Shown one piece after another: positions 36,607 to 47,134 of a stretch of DNA of 64,000 nucleotides (the stretch's first letter is position 1; every line of letters begins with the position of its first letter). The position numbers were made by a program, and so were the translations under genes. Source of the stretch: Mycolicibacterium doricum (GTDB lineage Bacteria > Actinomycetota > Actinomycetes > Mycobacteriales > Mycobacteriaceae). The stretch is from positions 310,001-374,000 of the forward strand of contig NZ_AP022605.1 of assembly GCF_010728155.1 (NCBI RefSeq), read 5' to 3'. Under the pieces are notes generated by a model, which was not told where the DNA came from, searched no databases, and worked only from the letters and a program-made list of their open reading frames with translations.

Positions 36607-36669
36607 CGCCGAGATCGACGAAATGGCGGGACCCACTCGCGCTTTGTCGCCCGTTTGTTCGTTTGGGCG
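36607..36669. repeat. 63-bp interspersed repeat, copy A (intergenic)
   Basis: This segment is an inverted copy of 62395-62457 in ccdA: 56 of 63 positions agree, with the two ends (23 and 25 bp) identical and the changes confined to the centre. Each end is a short potential hairpin: CGCC..GGCG at the left and CGCCC..GGGCG at the right. It fills the gap between the convergent L,D-transpeptidase and SDR genes. Confidence 0.9.
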
Positions 36670-36676
36670 CAAGAAA

Positions 36677-37432
<756 letters not shown>

Positions 37433-37626
37433 CTGTCCAACTCTAGTCAGCAATGCAGGGGCGCTTCGTGCGTTCCGTGGTCGCGTCTTCGACGCGCGGC
37501 AGTGTTGTTGTCGCCGCACGCTCGGCGCTGCCGGGTCGAGACATCCGGCTCACCACGTTCGGCAACCGGGTGGAAGGAGGCGGCGTCGCGACGGCCCGCC
37601 GATGACAGAGGTGTAGACATGAGTGT

Positions 37627-38973
37627 GTGCGCCTAGCAACGGACCAGCTCGGTAGGCCGCCCCTGCGTGTGGCCGTGTTGTCGGTGCACACGTCGCCGCT
37701 TGCGCAGCCCGGCACCGGCGATGCCGGCGGGATGAACGTGTACGTGCTGCAGAGCGCGTTGCACATGGCGCGCCGCGGCGTCGAGGTGGAGATCTTCACT
37801 CGCGCCACGACATCGGCCGATCCACCCGTCGTGCGGGTGGCGCCCGGGGTGCTCGTGCGCAACGTCGTGGCCGGTCCGTTCGAAGGTCTCGACAAATACG
37901 ACCTGCCCACCCAGCTGTGCGCGTTCACCGCCGGGGTGTTGCGCGCCGAAGCCACCCATGAACCCGGTTACTACGACATCGTGCACTCGCACTACTGGCT
38001 GTCCGGGCAGGTCGGCTGGCTGGCGCGCGACCGCTGGGCGGTGCCGCTGGTGCACACCGCCCACACTCTCGCGGCGGTGAAGAACGCCGCCCTCGCCGAG
38101 GGCGACTCACCCGAGCCACCGCTGCGCGCGGTGGGTGAGCAGCAGGTGGTCGACGAGGCCGACCGCTTGATCGTCAACACCGAACTCGAAGGCCGACAAC
38201 TGGTTTCGCTGCACAACGCCGACCGCTCACGCATCGACGTCGTGCACCCCGGCGTCGACCTCGAGACATTCACACCCGGTGACCGCACCGCCGCCCGGGC
38301 CGCTCTCGGACTGGACCCGCGGGAGACCGTCGTCGCGTTCGTCGGGCGGATCCAACCACTCAAGGCGCCGGACATCCTGCTGCGCGCGGCGGCGAAGCTG
38401 CCCGACGTGCGGGTGCTGGTGGCGGGCGGACCGTCGGGCTCAGGTCTGATTCCGCGCCAGGGCGCGGGCGAGCTGGCCGCTCCCGACACCCTGGTTGCCC
38501 TCGCCGACGAACTGGGTATCTCGCAGCGCGTGACGTTTCTGCCCCCGCAGTCGCGCGAGGATCTCGTTCGGGTCTACCGCGCCGCCGATCTCATTGCCGT
38601 GCCGAGTTACTCGGAGTCCTTCGGGCTGGTCGCCGTCGAAGCGCAGGCCTGCGGGACCCCGGTGGTGGCGGCCGCCGTCGGCGGGCTGCCGGTGGCGGTG
38701 CGCGACGGGGTGACCGGTGCGCTGGTCGACGGTCACGACGTCGGCGACTGGGCGCACGCCATCGACTCGCTACTGTCCCGCGGCCCGGCCGGCATGCGGC
38801 AGGCCGCGGTAGCGCATGCGGCCACGTTCTCCTGGGCCCACACCGTCGACGACCTGCTCGCCAGCTACGGCCGGGCGATCGCCGACTACCGCGACCGGCA
38901 TCCCCGCGACGACGAAACGCTGTCACGCCGCACCGCGCGCCGATTCTCGAGACGACGGGGGGTACCGGTGTGA
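37627..38973 (+). CDS. mshA: D-inositol-3-phosphate glycosyltransferase (mycothiol synthesis)
   Basis: This 448-residue GT4 glycosyltransferase joins GlcNAc from UDP-GlcNAc to inositol-3-phosphate, the first committed step of mycothiol synthesis. The N-terminal loop [10 protein letters not shown], the HSHYWLSG motif and the C-terminal donor-site E(x7)E region ([20 protein letters not shown]) are present. The GTG start at 37627 follows a short divergent region with the SDR gene. The stop overlaps the next gene (GTGTGA). A Rv0485-like regulator gene found here in M. tuberculosis is absent. Confidence 0.95.
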   Translation: MRLATDQLGRPPLRVAVLSVHTSPLAQPGTGDAGGMNVYVLQSALHMARRGVEVEIFTRATTSADPPVVRVAPGVLVRNVVAGPFEGLDKYDLPTQLCAFTAGVLRAEATHEPGYYDIVHSHYWLSGQVGWLARDRWAVPLVHTAHTLAAVKNAALAEGDSPEPPLRAVGEQQVVDEADRLIVNTELEGRQLVSLHNADRSRIDVVHPGVDLETFTPGDRTAARAALGLDPRETVVAFVGRIQPLKAPDILLRAAAKLPDVRVLVAGGPSGSGLIPRQGAGELAAPDTLVALADELGISQRVTFLPPQSREDLVRVYRAADLIAVPSYSESFGLVAVEAQACGTPVVAAAVGGLPVAVRDGVTGALVDGHDVGDWAHAIDSLLSRGPAGMRQAAVAHAATFSWAHTVDDLLASYGRAIADYRDRHPRDDETLSRRTARRFSRRRGVPV

Positions 38974-39530
38974 GTGACGAGCCGGTCGTGCGAAGAACAA
39001 CAGACGACGGTCCGCTGGGGCAGCGGACAGACAGCTCCGTGCAGCAGACGATCGTGGAGACCCTCGACGAACACGGCCTCGCCTACACCTTCCACGCGGG
39101 CGCCCACGGGGGACTGCCCGGGATCATCGTCGAACTGCCCGGCGAACGACGCCTCAAGACCAACACGATCCTGTCGATCGGCGAGCACTCGGTGCGGATC
39201 GAGGCGTTCGTCTGCCGCAAACCCGACGAGAACCACGAGGGCGTCTACCGGTTCCTGCTCAAGCGCAACCGGCGGCTCTACGGTGTGGCCTACACCCTCG
39301 ACAACGTCGGCGACATCTACCTCGTCGGGCGCATGGCGCTGCACTCGGTGACCGCCGACGAGGTCGACCGCATCCTCGGCCAGGTGCTCGAAGCCGTCGA
39401 CGCCGACTTCAACACCCTGCTCGAGCTCGGCTTCAAATCGTCGATCCAGCGTGAATGGGAATGGCGGGTCTCGCGCGGCGAGTCGCTGAAGAACCTGCGC
39501 GCCTTCGAGCACCTGATCGACGACGACTGA
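38970..39530 (+). CDS. YbjN-domain protein (Rv0487-like)
   Basis: This 186-residue soluble protein fits the YbjN / type III secretion chaperone-like fold, with no signal or membrane segment. The core runs from [12 protein letters not shown] to FEHLIDDD. It starts with GTG at 38970 inside the mshA stop, implying coupled translation. Function unknown; conservation next to mshA in mycobacteria is notable. Confidence 0.85.
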   Translation: MSDEPVVRRTTDDGPLGQRTDSSVQQTIVETLDEHGLAYTFHAGAHGGLPGIIVELPGERRLKTNTILSIGEHSVRIEAFVCRKPDENHEGVYRFLLKRNRRLYGVAYTLDNVGDIYLVGRMALHSVTADEVDRILGQVLEAVDADFNTLLELGFKSSIQREWEWRVSRGESLKNLRAFEHLIDDD

Positions 39531-39572
39531 GCGCCCAGGTGTAACCACTGCTCCCGTGAGAAGATTCACCCC

Positions 39573-40319
39573 ATGGGAGATTCCACGCTGATCCTGCTTC
39601 GTCACGGCGAAAGTGAATGGAACGCGAAGAACCTGTTCACCGGGTGGGTCGACGTCGACCTGACCGACAAGGGACGGGCCGAGGCCGCCCGCGCCGGTGA
39701 GCTGATGGCCGACCTGGACCGGCTGCCCGATGTGCTCTACACGTCGCTGCTGCGCCGGGCCATCACCACGGCGAACATCGCGCTCGACGAGGCGGACCGG
39801 CACTGGATCCCCGTGCACCGCGACTGGCGTCTCAACGAGCGGCACTACGGGGCGCTGCAGGGCCTGAACAAGGCCGAGACCAAAGAGAAGTACGGCGAAG
39901 AGCAGTTCATGGCGTGGCGGCGCAGCTACGACACCCCGCCGCCCCCGATCGAGGCGGGCAGCCAGTACAGCCAGGACCGCGACCCCCGCTACGCCGACAT
40001 CGACGGCGGACCGCTCACCGAATGCCTGGCCGACGTGGTGGCCCGCTTCGTGCCGTACTTCGAGCAGACGATCGTGCCGGATCTGCGCGAGGGCAAGACG
40101 GTGTTGATTGCGGCGCACGGCAACTCGCTGCGCGCGCTGGTCAAGTATCTCGACGGCATGTCCGACCAGGACGTGGTCGGGCTGAATATCCCGACCGGCA
40201 TTCCGCTGCGTTACGACCTGGACTCCGATCTGAAGCCGACCGTGGTCGGCGGCACGTACCTCGACCCGGAGGCCGCGGCGGCCGGCGCGGCGGCGGTCGC
40301 CTCGCAGGGGGCGAAGTAA
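39573..40319 (+). CDS. gpmA: 2,3-bisphosphoglycerate-dependent phosphoglycerate mutase
   Basis: This 248-residue glycolytic enzyme interconverts 3- and 2-phosphoglycerate. The phosphohistidine is His11 in [10 protein letters not shown], the second catalytic His is in AAHGNSLR, and the Glu is in RHYGALQG context (NERHYG). An alanine-rich tail ends the protein. In mycobacteria this gene (gpm1) precedes senX3-regX3, as here. The ATG at 39573 follows a weak site (GAGAAGA). Confidence 0.95.
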   Translation: MGDSTLILLRHGESEWNAKNLFTGWVDVDLTDKGRAEAARAGELMADLDRLPDVLYTSLLRRAITTANIALDEADRHWIPVHRDWRLNERHYGALQGLNKAETKEKYGEEQFMAWRRSYDTPPPPIEAGSQYSQDRDPRYADIDGGPLTECLADVVARFVPYFEQTIVPDLREGKTVLIAAHGNSLRALVKYLDGMSDQDVVGLNIPTGIPLRYDLDSDLKPTVVGGTYLDPEAAAAGAAAVASQGAK

Positions 40320-40341
40320 GGGCCCCGAACGCACCGCACTG

Positions 40342-40370
40342 CGCGAACACCCGGTGAACTGCGGCCGAAC
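40342..40370 (+). promoter_or_regulatory. Candidate RegX3 autoregulatory site upstream of senX3
   Basis: Three GAAC cores (in CGCGAAC, GGTGAAC and GCCGAAC) end at 40348, 40359 and 40370, an exact 11-bp period. PhoB/RegX3-type regulators bind tandem repeats of that period. The site is about 80-110 bp upstream of senX3, which fits the known autoregulation of senX3-regX3. Confidence 0.5.
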
Positions 40371-40451
40371 TCCTGCGATTCGCGGTGTGACTTGTCGCGA
40401 ATTGGCCGCACGCTGCTGGGATGACGTTCACCGCGTGCGTACGATTTCGGC

Positions 40452-41630
40452 GTGAGTGTGGCATCCGCACTGCTGATGACGGCAGTCGTGGCGTTACTCA
40501 CGCTGCTGGTGGGTGTCGGAGTGGGCGTCGCGCTCACCCCTCGGGTGGCGGAGCGCCGTCAGCGGCGGGCTACCGAGGCGGCGGGGATCACCGTGGCGCA
40601 GATGCTGGCCCACATCGTTTCGTCGTCGCCGGTCGGCATCGTCGTCGTCGACAAGTTCCGTGACGTGGTCTACAGCAATACGCGCGCCGAAGAGCTGGGC
40701 TTGATCCGGGACCGTCTGCTCGACGAGCGGGCGTGGGAAGCCGCGCAGCACACGCTGAGCACCGGTGAGGATGTGCAGGTCGACCTGTCCCCGCGCAAGG
40801 TGGCGCACCCCCGCCGGTCGGGTCTGTCGGTGCGCGGCGCGGTGCGGTTGCTGACCAGGGCGGATCACCGTTTCGCAGTGGTCTACGTCGACGACCACTC
40901 CGAATACGCCCGGATGGAAGCCACCAGGCGCGACTTCGTGGCCAACGTCAGCCACGAACTCAAGACCCCGGTCGGGGCCATGGGCCTGCTCGCCGAAGCG
41001 CTGTTGGCCTCCGCCGACGACCCCGAGACCGTGCGGCACTTCGCGGAGAAGATGGTCGACGAAGCGCATCGCCTCGCCGACATGATCGGCGAGCTGATCG
41101 AGCTGTCCCGGTTGCAGGGCGGCGAGCGGTTACCCGACCTCGGCGTCGTCGACGTCGACGCCGTGGTGTCCGAGGCGCTGTCGCGCCACAAAGTGGCCGC
41201 CGACAACGCCGACATCGCGATCACCACCGATGCGCCAACCGGCTTCCAGGTGCTGGGCGACCAGCCACTGCTCGTGGCCGCGCTGGCGAACCTGCTGTCC
41301 AACGCGATCGCCTATTCGCCCCGGGGAACCCCGGTCTCGGTGAGCCGGCGGCGCCGCGGGGACAACATCGAGATCTCGGTCACCGACCGCGGAATCGGCA
41401 TCGACAAAGACGACCAGGAGCGAGTCTTCGAACGCTTCTTCCGCGTCGACAAGGCCCGGTCGCGCGCGACCGGCGGCACCGGTCTGGGGCTGGCGATCGT
41501 CAAACACGTCGCCGCCAATCACAACGGAGCCATCCGGCTGTGGAGTCAGCCGGGCACCGGATCGACGTTCACCCTGTCCATTCCGGCATACCAAAGTTCT
41601 GTAGAACCGGACGATGAACCGAGCCAATAG
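40452..41630 (+). CDS. senX3: Sensor histidine kinase of the phosphate-responsive system
   Basis: This 392-residue kinase has an N-terminal membrane segment ([20 protein letters not shown]), a PAS-like domain (about residues 45-150), the dimerisation/phospho-acceptor helix with His168 in NVSHELKTP, and an ATPase domain with N, G1 and G2 boxes ([29 protein letters not shown]). It phosphorylates RegX3 under phosphate limitation. GTG start at 40452. Only 15 bp separate it from regX3, so the MIRU-type repeat known between these genes in the M. tuberculosis complex is absent. Confidence 0.95.
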   Translation: MSVASALLMTAVVALLTLLVGVGVGVALTPRVAERRQRRATEAAGITVAQMLAHIVSSSPVGIVVVDKFRDVVYSNTRAEELGLIRDRLLDERAWEAAQHTLSTGEDVQVDLSPRKVAHPRRSGLSVRGAVRLLTRADHRFAVVYVDDHSEYARMEATRRDFVANVSHELKTPVGAMGLLAEALLASADDPETVRHFAEKMVDEAHRLADMIGELIELSRLQGGERLPDLGVVDVDAVVSEALSRHKVAADNADIAITTDAPTGFQVLGDQPLLVAALANLLSNAIAYSPRGTPVSVSRRRRGDNIEISVTDRGIGIDKDDQERVFERFFRVDKARSRATGGTGLGLAIVKHVAANHNGAIRLWSQPGTGSTFTLSIPAYQSSVEPDDEPSQ

Positions 41631-41645
41631 GAGGGCGCGAAACCC

Positions 41646-42332
41646 ATGACCAGTGTGTTGATCGTGGAGGACGAGGAGTCCTTGGCTGATCCCCTGGCCT
41701 TCCTGCTGCGCAAAGAGGGCTTCGAGACCACCGTCGTAGCCGACGGACCCTCGGCGCTGGCCGAGTTCGACCGTGCCGGCGCCGACATCGTGCTGCTGGA
41801 CTTGATGCTGCCCGGGATGAGCGGGACCGACGTCTGCAAGCAACTGCGGGCCCGTTCGAGCGTGCCGGTGATCATGGTGACTGCCCGCGACAGCGAGATC
41901 GACAAGGTCGTCGGGCTGGAACTCGGCGCCGACGACTATGTCACCAAACCCTATTCGGCCCGCGAACTGATCGCGCGGATCCGCGCGGTACTGCGCCGCG
42001 GCGCGGACGTCGACGACCCCGGCATCCCCGACGGGGTGATCGAGGCCGGACCCGTGCGAATGGACGTCGAGCGTCACGTCGTCAGCGTCAACGGTCAGGC
42101 CGTCACACTGCCGCTCAAGGAGTTCGAGCTCCTCGAGTACCTGATGCGCAACAGCGGGCGGGTGCTGACCCGAGGTCAGCTCATCGACCGGGTGTGGGGT
42201 GCCGACTACGTCGGCGACACCAAGACCCTCGACGTCCATGTCAAGCGCCTCCGTTCCAAGATCGAGGCGGATCCGGCCAACCCGGTGCACCTGGTCACGG
42301 TGCGGGGCCTGGGATACAAGCTCGAGGGCTGA
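41646..42332 (+). CDS. regX3: OmpR-family response regulator
   Basis: This 228-residue regulator has a receiver domain with the phospho-acceptor Asp52 (IVLLDLMLPG), acidic pocket EDEE and conserved Lys in VTKPYSARE. A winged-helix OmpR/PhoB DNA-binding domain follows (LPLKEFELLEYLMRN, DVHVKRLRSKIE). It controls phosphate uptake and other genes. It is the partner of senX3 immediately upstream and converges on the Rv0495c-like gene. Confidence 0.96.
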   Translation: MTSVLIVEDEESLADPLAFLLRKEGFETTVVADGPSALAEFDRAGADIVLLDLMLPGMSGTDVCKQLRARSSVPVIMVTARDSEIDKVVGLELGADDYVTKPYSARELIARIRAVLRRGADVDDPGIPDGVIEAGPVRMDVERHVVSVNGQAVTLPLKEFELLEYLMRNSGRVLTRGQLIDRVWGADYVGDTKTLDVHVKRLRSKIEADPANPVHLVTVRGLGYKLEG

Positions 42333-42450
42333 ACGCACCTGTCCCGCCCGACCACGGCCGTCCGGCGGCACAGCGGGGGAAGAACATGCGGCTGCCGAAC
42401 CCGAGGCCACCCCGTGAGGCCGCCCATGATCTCGAGTACCTCGACGGTGT

Positions 42451-43272
42451 TCACCCCGGCGAGGACCGAGGGGTCACGCCGGCCGATCTCGAACACCCCG
42501 GCGCGGCTCGCGTCGCCGGATGGACCGCGATCAGTCCCAGGCCGCTGCGCCGCCGGCAGGTGGCCGCCAGTTCCGCGTACGCCTTCTCGCCGAGCAATTC
42601 GGTCAGCTCGGGGCCGTAGGACTGGTACACCTGGCGGGCGCCCACGTGGGCCGCCGGGTCGCCGGTGCAGTACCAGTGCAGGTCGGCGCCGCCCTCACCC
42701 CAGCCGCGCCGGTCGTACTCGGTGATCGTGGTCTTGAGGATCTCCGAACCGTCCGGCCGGGTCACCCAGTCCTGCGTCCGTCGGATCGGCAACTGCCAGC
42801 AGACATCCGGTTTCATCGTCAGCGGTTCGATGCCCAGCTTCAGCGCCTTGGTGTGCAGTGCGCAGCCGACCCCGGCCGGGAAGCCCGGCCGGTTGAGGAA
42901 GATGCACGCCCCCTTGTACTTCCGGGTCCGCAGGTTGGGCTTGTCGTCGTAGGAGTCCATCTCTAGGTAGCCCTTCTTGCCCAGGCCCTTGTCGCGGAAC
43001 TGCCAGTCGTCGGCGGTCAGCTGCTCGACGGCCGCGTCGAGGCGGGCACGGTCGTCGTCGTCGGACAGGAAGGCCCCGTGCGAACAGCACCCGTCATCCG
43101 GCCGGCCCTCGACGGTTCCCCGGCAGGCGGGGGTGCCGAAGACACACGTCCACCGCGACAGCAGCCACGTCATGTCCGCGGCGATCAGGTGCTCGGGATT
43201 GTCGGGGTCGTAGAACTCGACCCACTCGCGGGCGAAGTCGAGCTCCACCTCACCGGGATGGGCTGGTATCAC
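42451..43272 (-). CDS. Cys-rich conserved protein (Rv0495c-like), possible C-terminal frameshift
   Basis: A 273-residue soluble protein with several conserved Cys ([30 protein letters not shown]). The arrangement recalls metal- or cluster-binding proteins, but no ligand is proven. GTG start at 43272. The last 17 residues use atypical codons. An overlapping frame at the same place reads a better-coded sequence ([21 protein letters not shown]) beyond the stop, so the natural C-terminus may be longer. It is divergent from ppx1. Confidence 0.8.
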   Translation of the reverse strand: MIPAHPGEVELDFAREWVEFYDPDNPEHLIAADMTWLLSRWTCVFGTPACRGTVEGRPDDGCCSHGAFLSDDDDRARLDAAVEQLTADDWQFRDKGLGKKGYLEMDSYDDKPNLRTRKYKGACIFLNRPGFPAGVGCALHTKALKLGIEPLTMKPDVCWQLPIRRTQDWVTRPDGSEILKTTITEYDRRGWGEGGADLHWYCTGDPAAHVGARQVYQSYGPELTELLGEKAYAELAATCRRRSGLGLIAVHPATRAAPGCSRSAGVTPRSSPG

Positions 43273-43355
43273 AGGTCGAACGCTACCCGCCTCCCGCGGG
43301 GCGCCGCGGCATGGAAGAGGGGGTGTCGGCGCACGGTCGTGCAGAGGCGACGGTC

Positions 43356-43361
43356 TAGGTT
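43356..43361 (+). promoter_or_regulatory. Candidate -10 element for leaderless ppx1
   Basis: TAGGTT lies six bases before the GTG at 43368, the spacing expected if transcription starts at the start codon. Confidence 0.45.
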
Positions 43362-43367
43362 GGAAGC

Positions 43368-44417
43368 GTGCGACTGGGCGTGCTCGACGTGGGCAGCAAC
43401 ACCGTCCATCTGCTTGTGGTGGATGCGCGACGGGGCGGCCACCCGACCCCGATGAGCTCCACCAAGGCGCCGCTGCGGCTGGCCGAGGCGATCGACGACT
43501 CCGGCAAGTTGACCCGCAAGGGGGCTGACCGACTCGTCGACACCGTCGACGAATTCGCCAAGATCGCCACCAGTTCCGGCTGTGCGGAGCTGATGGCGTT
43601 CGCCACCTCCGCGGTGCGCGACGCCACCAACTCCGAGGACGTGCTGGCGCGAGTGCTGGCCGAGACCGGTGTGCGGCTGCGGGTGCTCAGCGGGGTCTAC
43701 GAGTCGCGGCTGACCTTCCTGGCCGTGCGGCGCTGGTACGGCTGGAGTGCGGGACGGATCATCAACATCGACATCGGTGGTGGCTCGCTGGAACTGTCCA
43801 ACGGCGTCGACGAGGAGCCCGAGGTGGCGCTGTCGCTGCCGCTGGGAGCGGGACGGCTGACCCGCGAATGGCTGCCGGACGATCCGCCCGGCCGGCGCCG
43901 CGTGGCGATGCTGCGCGACTGGCTGGCCAACGAGCTTTCGGACGCGAGCGCCGAACTGCTGGAGGCGGGCTGCCCCGACCTGGCCGTCGCGACGTCCAAG
44001 ACGTTTCGTAGCCTGGCGCGGCTTACCGGGGCGGCGGCCTCGGGGGCCGGGCCACGGGTCAAACGGACCCTGACGGCGACCGGGTTGCGGCAGCTCATAG
44101 GTTTCATCTCTAGGATGACCGCGGCCGACCGAGCGGAATTGGAAGGGGTGAGTGCCGAGCGCGCGCCACAGATCGTGGCCGGAGCGTTGGTGGCTGAGGC
44201 GAGCATGCGGGCGCTGGGAATCGAGTCCGTGGACATCTGTCCGTGGGCATTGCGGGAGGGTTTGATTCTGCGGAGACTCGACAGCGAGGCCGACGGGAGC
44301 CAGTTCGGTCTGACCCGGGTGGGCGGTGTCGACGATCTCCCCGCGGCGAAGACGCCCGTGCGGGATGCTGGACGGACGGCGCTCAGCCCAACCGCCACCA
44401 AGGGCAACACACGATGA
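43368..44417 (+). CDS. ppx1: Ppx/GppA-family exopolyphosphatase
   Basis: This 349-residue member of the sugar kinase/Hsp70/actin fold has the two phosphate-binding loops ([11 protein letters not shown] and [11 protein letters not shown]) of Ppx/GppA phosphatases. It hydrolyses short-chain polyphosphate or related phosphates. It lies close to the phosphate-responsive senX3-regX3 system. The gene has about 20 extra C-terminal residues compared with Rv0496. The next gene starts within its last codons (ATGA). Confidence 0.9.
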   Translation: MRLGVLDVGSNTVHLLVVDARRGGHPTPMSSTKAPLRLAEAIDDSGKLTRKGADRLVDTVDEFAKIATSSGCAELMAFATSAVRDATNSEDVLARVLAETGVRLRVLSGVYESRLTFLAVRRWYGWSAGRIINIDIGGGSLELSNGVDEEPEVALSLPLGAGRLTREWLPDDPPGRRRVAMLRDWLANELSDASAELLEAGCPDLAVATSKTFRSLARLTGAAASGAGPRVKRTLTATGLRQLIGFISRMTAADRAELEGVSAERAPQIVAGALVAEASMRALGIESVDICPWALREGLILRRLDSEADGSQFGLTRVGGVDDLPAAKTPVRDAGRTALSPTATKGNTR

Positions 44418-45400
44418 CAGAACCAGATAACAGCAGCACCCGGCCGATCTCGGTCGCCGAGTTGCTCGCGAAGAACGGCACCATCGGCGCGCCTCCGGTC
44501 GGGGGCAGGCGCCGGCGCCGCCGCGGCAACGCCGACGCGGTGACGGTCGCCGAGCTGACCGGTGAGATACCGGTCATCACCGATCGGTCCCCGGACACCC
44601 ATGAGGAGTCGGCGCGCGACGAGCGCACCGAGGAGACCACCCGGATCCCGGTCAACGGCGCCGGGCACCAGACGGTCACCGAGCCTGCGCCCGAGGTCGT
44701 CGAGGGCGTCACCGAGACGGCCGACGAACTGGTCGAGACCCCCGAACCGCAGACCCCCGAACCACAGACCCCCGAACCGCAGACCCAGGAGCTCGAAACC
44801 GAGGAGCCCGACGACGCCGACGTTGTCGAGGACATCCCCCTCGAGCGCGATGCGCCCGTCGGCGCCGAGGACATGAGCCCCGATCCGGACCTCGACGAAC
44901 CGGCGCTCGAACGCGCCGACATCGACGACGACGAGTTGCCGTCGTATCTGCGTTCGTCGGCGGGCCTGCTGTTCGGCGGCGGCACCGTCGCCGACGACCT
45001 CGCCCGCCGCGGCAAGGACGCCGACACCGCCGCGATCGACGGGCTCGACGAGCGGGACCTCCGTGAAGACCTCTCCGACGACGCTCGTGACGAGGCTCAT
45101 GACGATGTGCGTGACGACGTCGAGTCCGACGGTCGCCTGGCGGCGTTCCTGCGCGGTGCGTGGATCGTTGGCCAGTGCATCATCGCCGTCGCGTTCGGCG
45201 CGGGCCTGTTCATCGCCTTCGACCAGCTCTGGAAGTGGAACAACATCGTGGCGCTGGTGCTGTCGGTGCTGGTGATCCTCGGGCTGGTGGTCGGAGTACG
45301 CGTGGTCCGCAGGACCGAGGACATCGCCAGCACACTGATCGCCGTGGCAGTCGGCGCACTGGTCACCTTGGGGCCGCTGGCGTTGCTGCAGTCCGGCTAG
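44414..45400 (+). CDS. Acidic membrane protein with PEPQT repeats (Rv0497-like)
   Basis: A 328-residue protein. The N-terminal start has a conserved segment (RPISVAELLAKNGTIG..RRRRRRGN), then a long acidic low-complexity region, then two or three C-terminal membrane segments. The acidic region includes a PEPQT pentapeptide repeated three times. The N-terminal part would be cytoplasmic. No function assigned. The ATG at 44414 overlaps the ppx1 stop. Confidence 0.8.
   Translation: MTEPDNSSTRPISVAELLAKNGTIGAPPVGGRRRRRRGNADAVTVAELTGEIPVITDRSPDTHEESARDERTEETTRIPVNGAGHQTVTEPAPEVVEGVTETADELVETPEPQTPEPQTPEPQTQELETEEPDDADVVEDIPLERDAPVGAEDMSPDPDLDEPALERADIDDDELPSYLRSSAGLLFGGGTVADDLARRGKDADTAAIDGLDERDLREDLSDDARDEAHDDVRDDVESDGRLAAFLRGAWIVGQCIIAVAFGAGLFIAFDQLWKWNNIVALVLSVLVILGLVVGVRVVRRTEDIASTLIAVAVGALVTLGPLALLQSG
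44738..44782 (+). repeat. Three 15-bp in-frame repeats (TPEPQ)
   Basis: ACCCCCGAACCGCAG three times with one change in the middle copy. It encodes the pentapeptide repeat of the acidic membrane protein. Confidence 0.92.
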
Positions 45401-45407
45401 TCGCCCT

Positions 45408-46253
45408 GTGCGCCCCGCGATAAAAGTCGGTCTGTCGACGGCCTCGGTCTATCCGCTGAGGACCGAGGCCGCCTTCGAGTACGCATCCCGCCTGGGTTAT
45501 GACGGCGTCGAGCTGATGGTGTGGGCCGAAGCCGTCAGCCAGGACGTCGACGCCGTCGCCAAGCTGTCCGAGCGCTACGGGGTGCCCGTGCTGTCCGTGC
45601 ACGCGCCCTGTCTGCTGATCTCGCAACGGGTGTGGGGCGCCAACCCGATCCCCAAACTGGACCGCAGCGTCCGCGCCGCCGAACAGTTGGGCGCCCAGAC
45701 CGTCGTCGTGCATCCGCCGTTCCGCTGGCAGCGCCGCTACGCCGAGGGCTTCAGCGAACAGGTCGCCGAACTGGAGGCCGGTAGCGCCGTGATGGTCGCG
45801 GTGGAGAACATGTTCCCCTTCCGCGCCGACCGCTTCTTCGGCACCGGGCAGACGTCCGTCGAGCGGATGCGTAAGCGCGGCGGCCGGCCGGGACCCGGCA
45901 TTTCGGCGTTCGCGCCGTCCTACGACCCGCTCGACGGCGATCACGCGCACTACACGCTCGACCTGTCGCACACCGCGACAGCGGGCACCGACGCCATCGA
46001 GATGGCACGGCGGATGGGGAACGGCCTGGTGCACCTGCATCTCGCCGACGGCAGCGGCGCCTCGGCCGACGAGCACCTGGTGCCCGGCCGGGGCACTCAG
46101 CCGACCGCCGAGGTGTGCCAGATGCTGGCCAACGGCGACTTCAGCGGGCATGTGATTCTCGAGGTAACCACGTCCGGGGCGCGTACCGCCAACGAGCGCG
46201 AAGCGTTGCTGCGCGAATCACTGCAGTTTGCCCGGGCGCACCTGCTGCGCTGA
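45408..46253 (+). CDS. Sugar-phosphate isomerase/epimerase-like TIM-barrel protein (Rv0498-like)
   Basis: A 281-residue protein of the xylose isomerase-like TIM-barrel / AP endonuclease 2 superfamily. Metal-binding-type residues are at strand ends: GYDGVELMVW, VHPPF, VENMFPF, LDLSHTA and HLHLAD, followed by HVILEVTT. The substrate is unknown. It starts with GTG at 45408, 7 bp after the membrane-protein gene. A thioesterase gene follows with a strong ribosome binding site. Confidence 0.87.
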   Translation: MRPAIKVGLSTASVYPLRTEAAFEYASRLGYDGVELMVWAEAVSQDVDAVAKLSERYGVPVLSVHAPCLLISQRVWGANPIPKLDRSVRAAEQLGAQTVVVHPPFRWQRRYAEGFSEQVAELEAGSAVMVAVENMFPFRADRFFGTGQTSVERMRKRGGRPGPGISAFAPSYDPLDGDHAHYTLDLSHTATAGTDAIEMARRMGNGLVHLHLADGSGASADEHLVPGRGTQPTAEVCQMLANGDFSGHVILEVTTSGARTANEREALLRESLQFARAHLLR

Positions 46254-46282
46254 CCCGCGGCGCCGACCGAGGAGGAATCCCC

Positions 46283-47089
46283 ATGTCCGGTTCGACCCTG
46301 TTCACCGACGCGATGGTGCTCGCCGCCCTCGGCGACGGCGTGTACAGCGGCGAGCTCAACGAACACTGGACGATCGGCCCGAAGGTGCACGGCGGCGCCA
46401 TGTTGGCGCTGTGCGCGAACGCCGCCCGCATCGAGCATGCCGGGGAGGTGGAGCCGATCGCGGTGTCGGCCAATTTTCTGTGGGCACCGGACCCAGGGCA
46501 GCTGCAGCTGGTCACCACGGTGCGCAAGCGTGGGCGCCGGGTCAGCCTGATCGACGTGGAACTCAACCAGGGGCACCGCACGGCCGTGCGCGCGGCGATC
46601 ACTCTCGGCGAACCAGAGTGCGACGTCGCGCCGCTGCTGTCGGTGAACCCGGTCGTTGCGTTGATGACGCCGGAGCCGCCGCCCTCCCTGCAGCACATCC
46701 GACCCGGACACCTGGCCGACGTGCACCTCGCGCACGGCTGTGACATCCGGCCCTCGCTCACCACGATGGGTCCACGCTCGGATGGGGGACCACCCGTCAC
46801 CGAGTACTGGGTGCGGCCGCGTGACACCGCTCCGGACGTCCTGTTCGCGTTCCTGTGCGGCGATGTGTCGGCTCCGGTGACGTTCGCGGTCAACCGGTTC
46901 GGGTGGGCTCCCACCGTGCAGCTGACGGCGTATCTGAGGGCCCGCCCGGCCGACGGCTGGCTGCGCGTCATCTGCACCACCACCCAGATTGGCCAGGAGT
47001 GGTTCGACGAGGACCACGTCGTCGTGGACTGCGAGGGCCGCATCGTCGTGCAGAGCCGGCAGTTGGCGATGGTGCCCGCCGCGCAGTGA
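46283..47089 (+). CDS. Acyl-CoA thioesterase, double hotdog type (Rv0499-like)
   Basis: A 268-residue protein with two hotdog domains of the TesB-like / 4HBT_3 type. The first contains the HGGAMLALCANAA helix, the second the WVRPRD and PTVQLTAYLRARP regions. It likely hydrolyses acyl-CoA. The frame is open far upstream, but the ATG at 46283 follows GAGGAGGAA at ideal spacing and starts the homologous part. Confidence 0.85.
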   Translation: MSGSTLFTDAMVLAALGDGVYSGELNEHWTIGPKVHGGAMLALCANAARIEHAGEVEPIAVSANFLWAPDPGQLQLVTTVRKRGRRVSLIDVELNQGHRTAVRAAITLGEPECDVAPLLSVNPVVALMTPEPPPSLQHIRPGHLADVHLAHGCDIRPSLTTMGPRSDGGPPVTEYWVRPRDTAPDVLFAFLCGDVSAPVTFAVNRFGWAPTVQLTAYLRARPADGWLRVICTTTQIGQEWFDEDHVVVDCEGRIVVQSRQLAMVPAAQ

Positions 47090-47134
47090 AGCCGCGGATG
47101 ACGGTGCGCGAGCCGGACATGCGATGCTTTGGCC

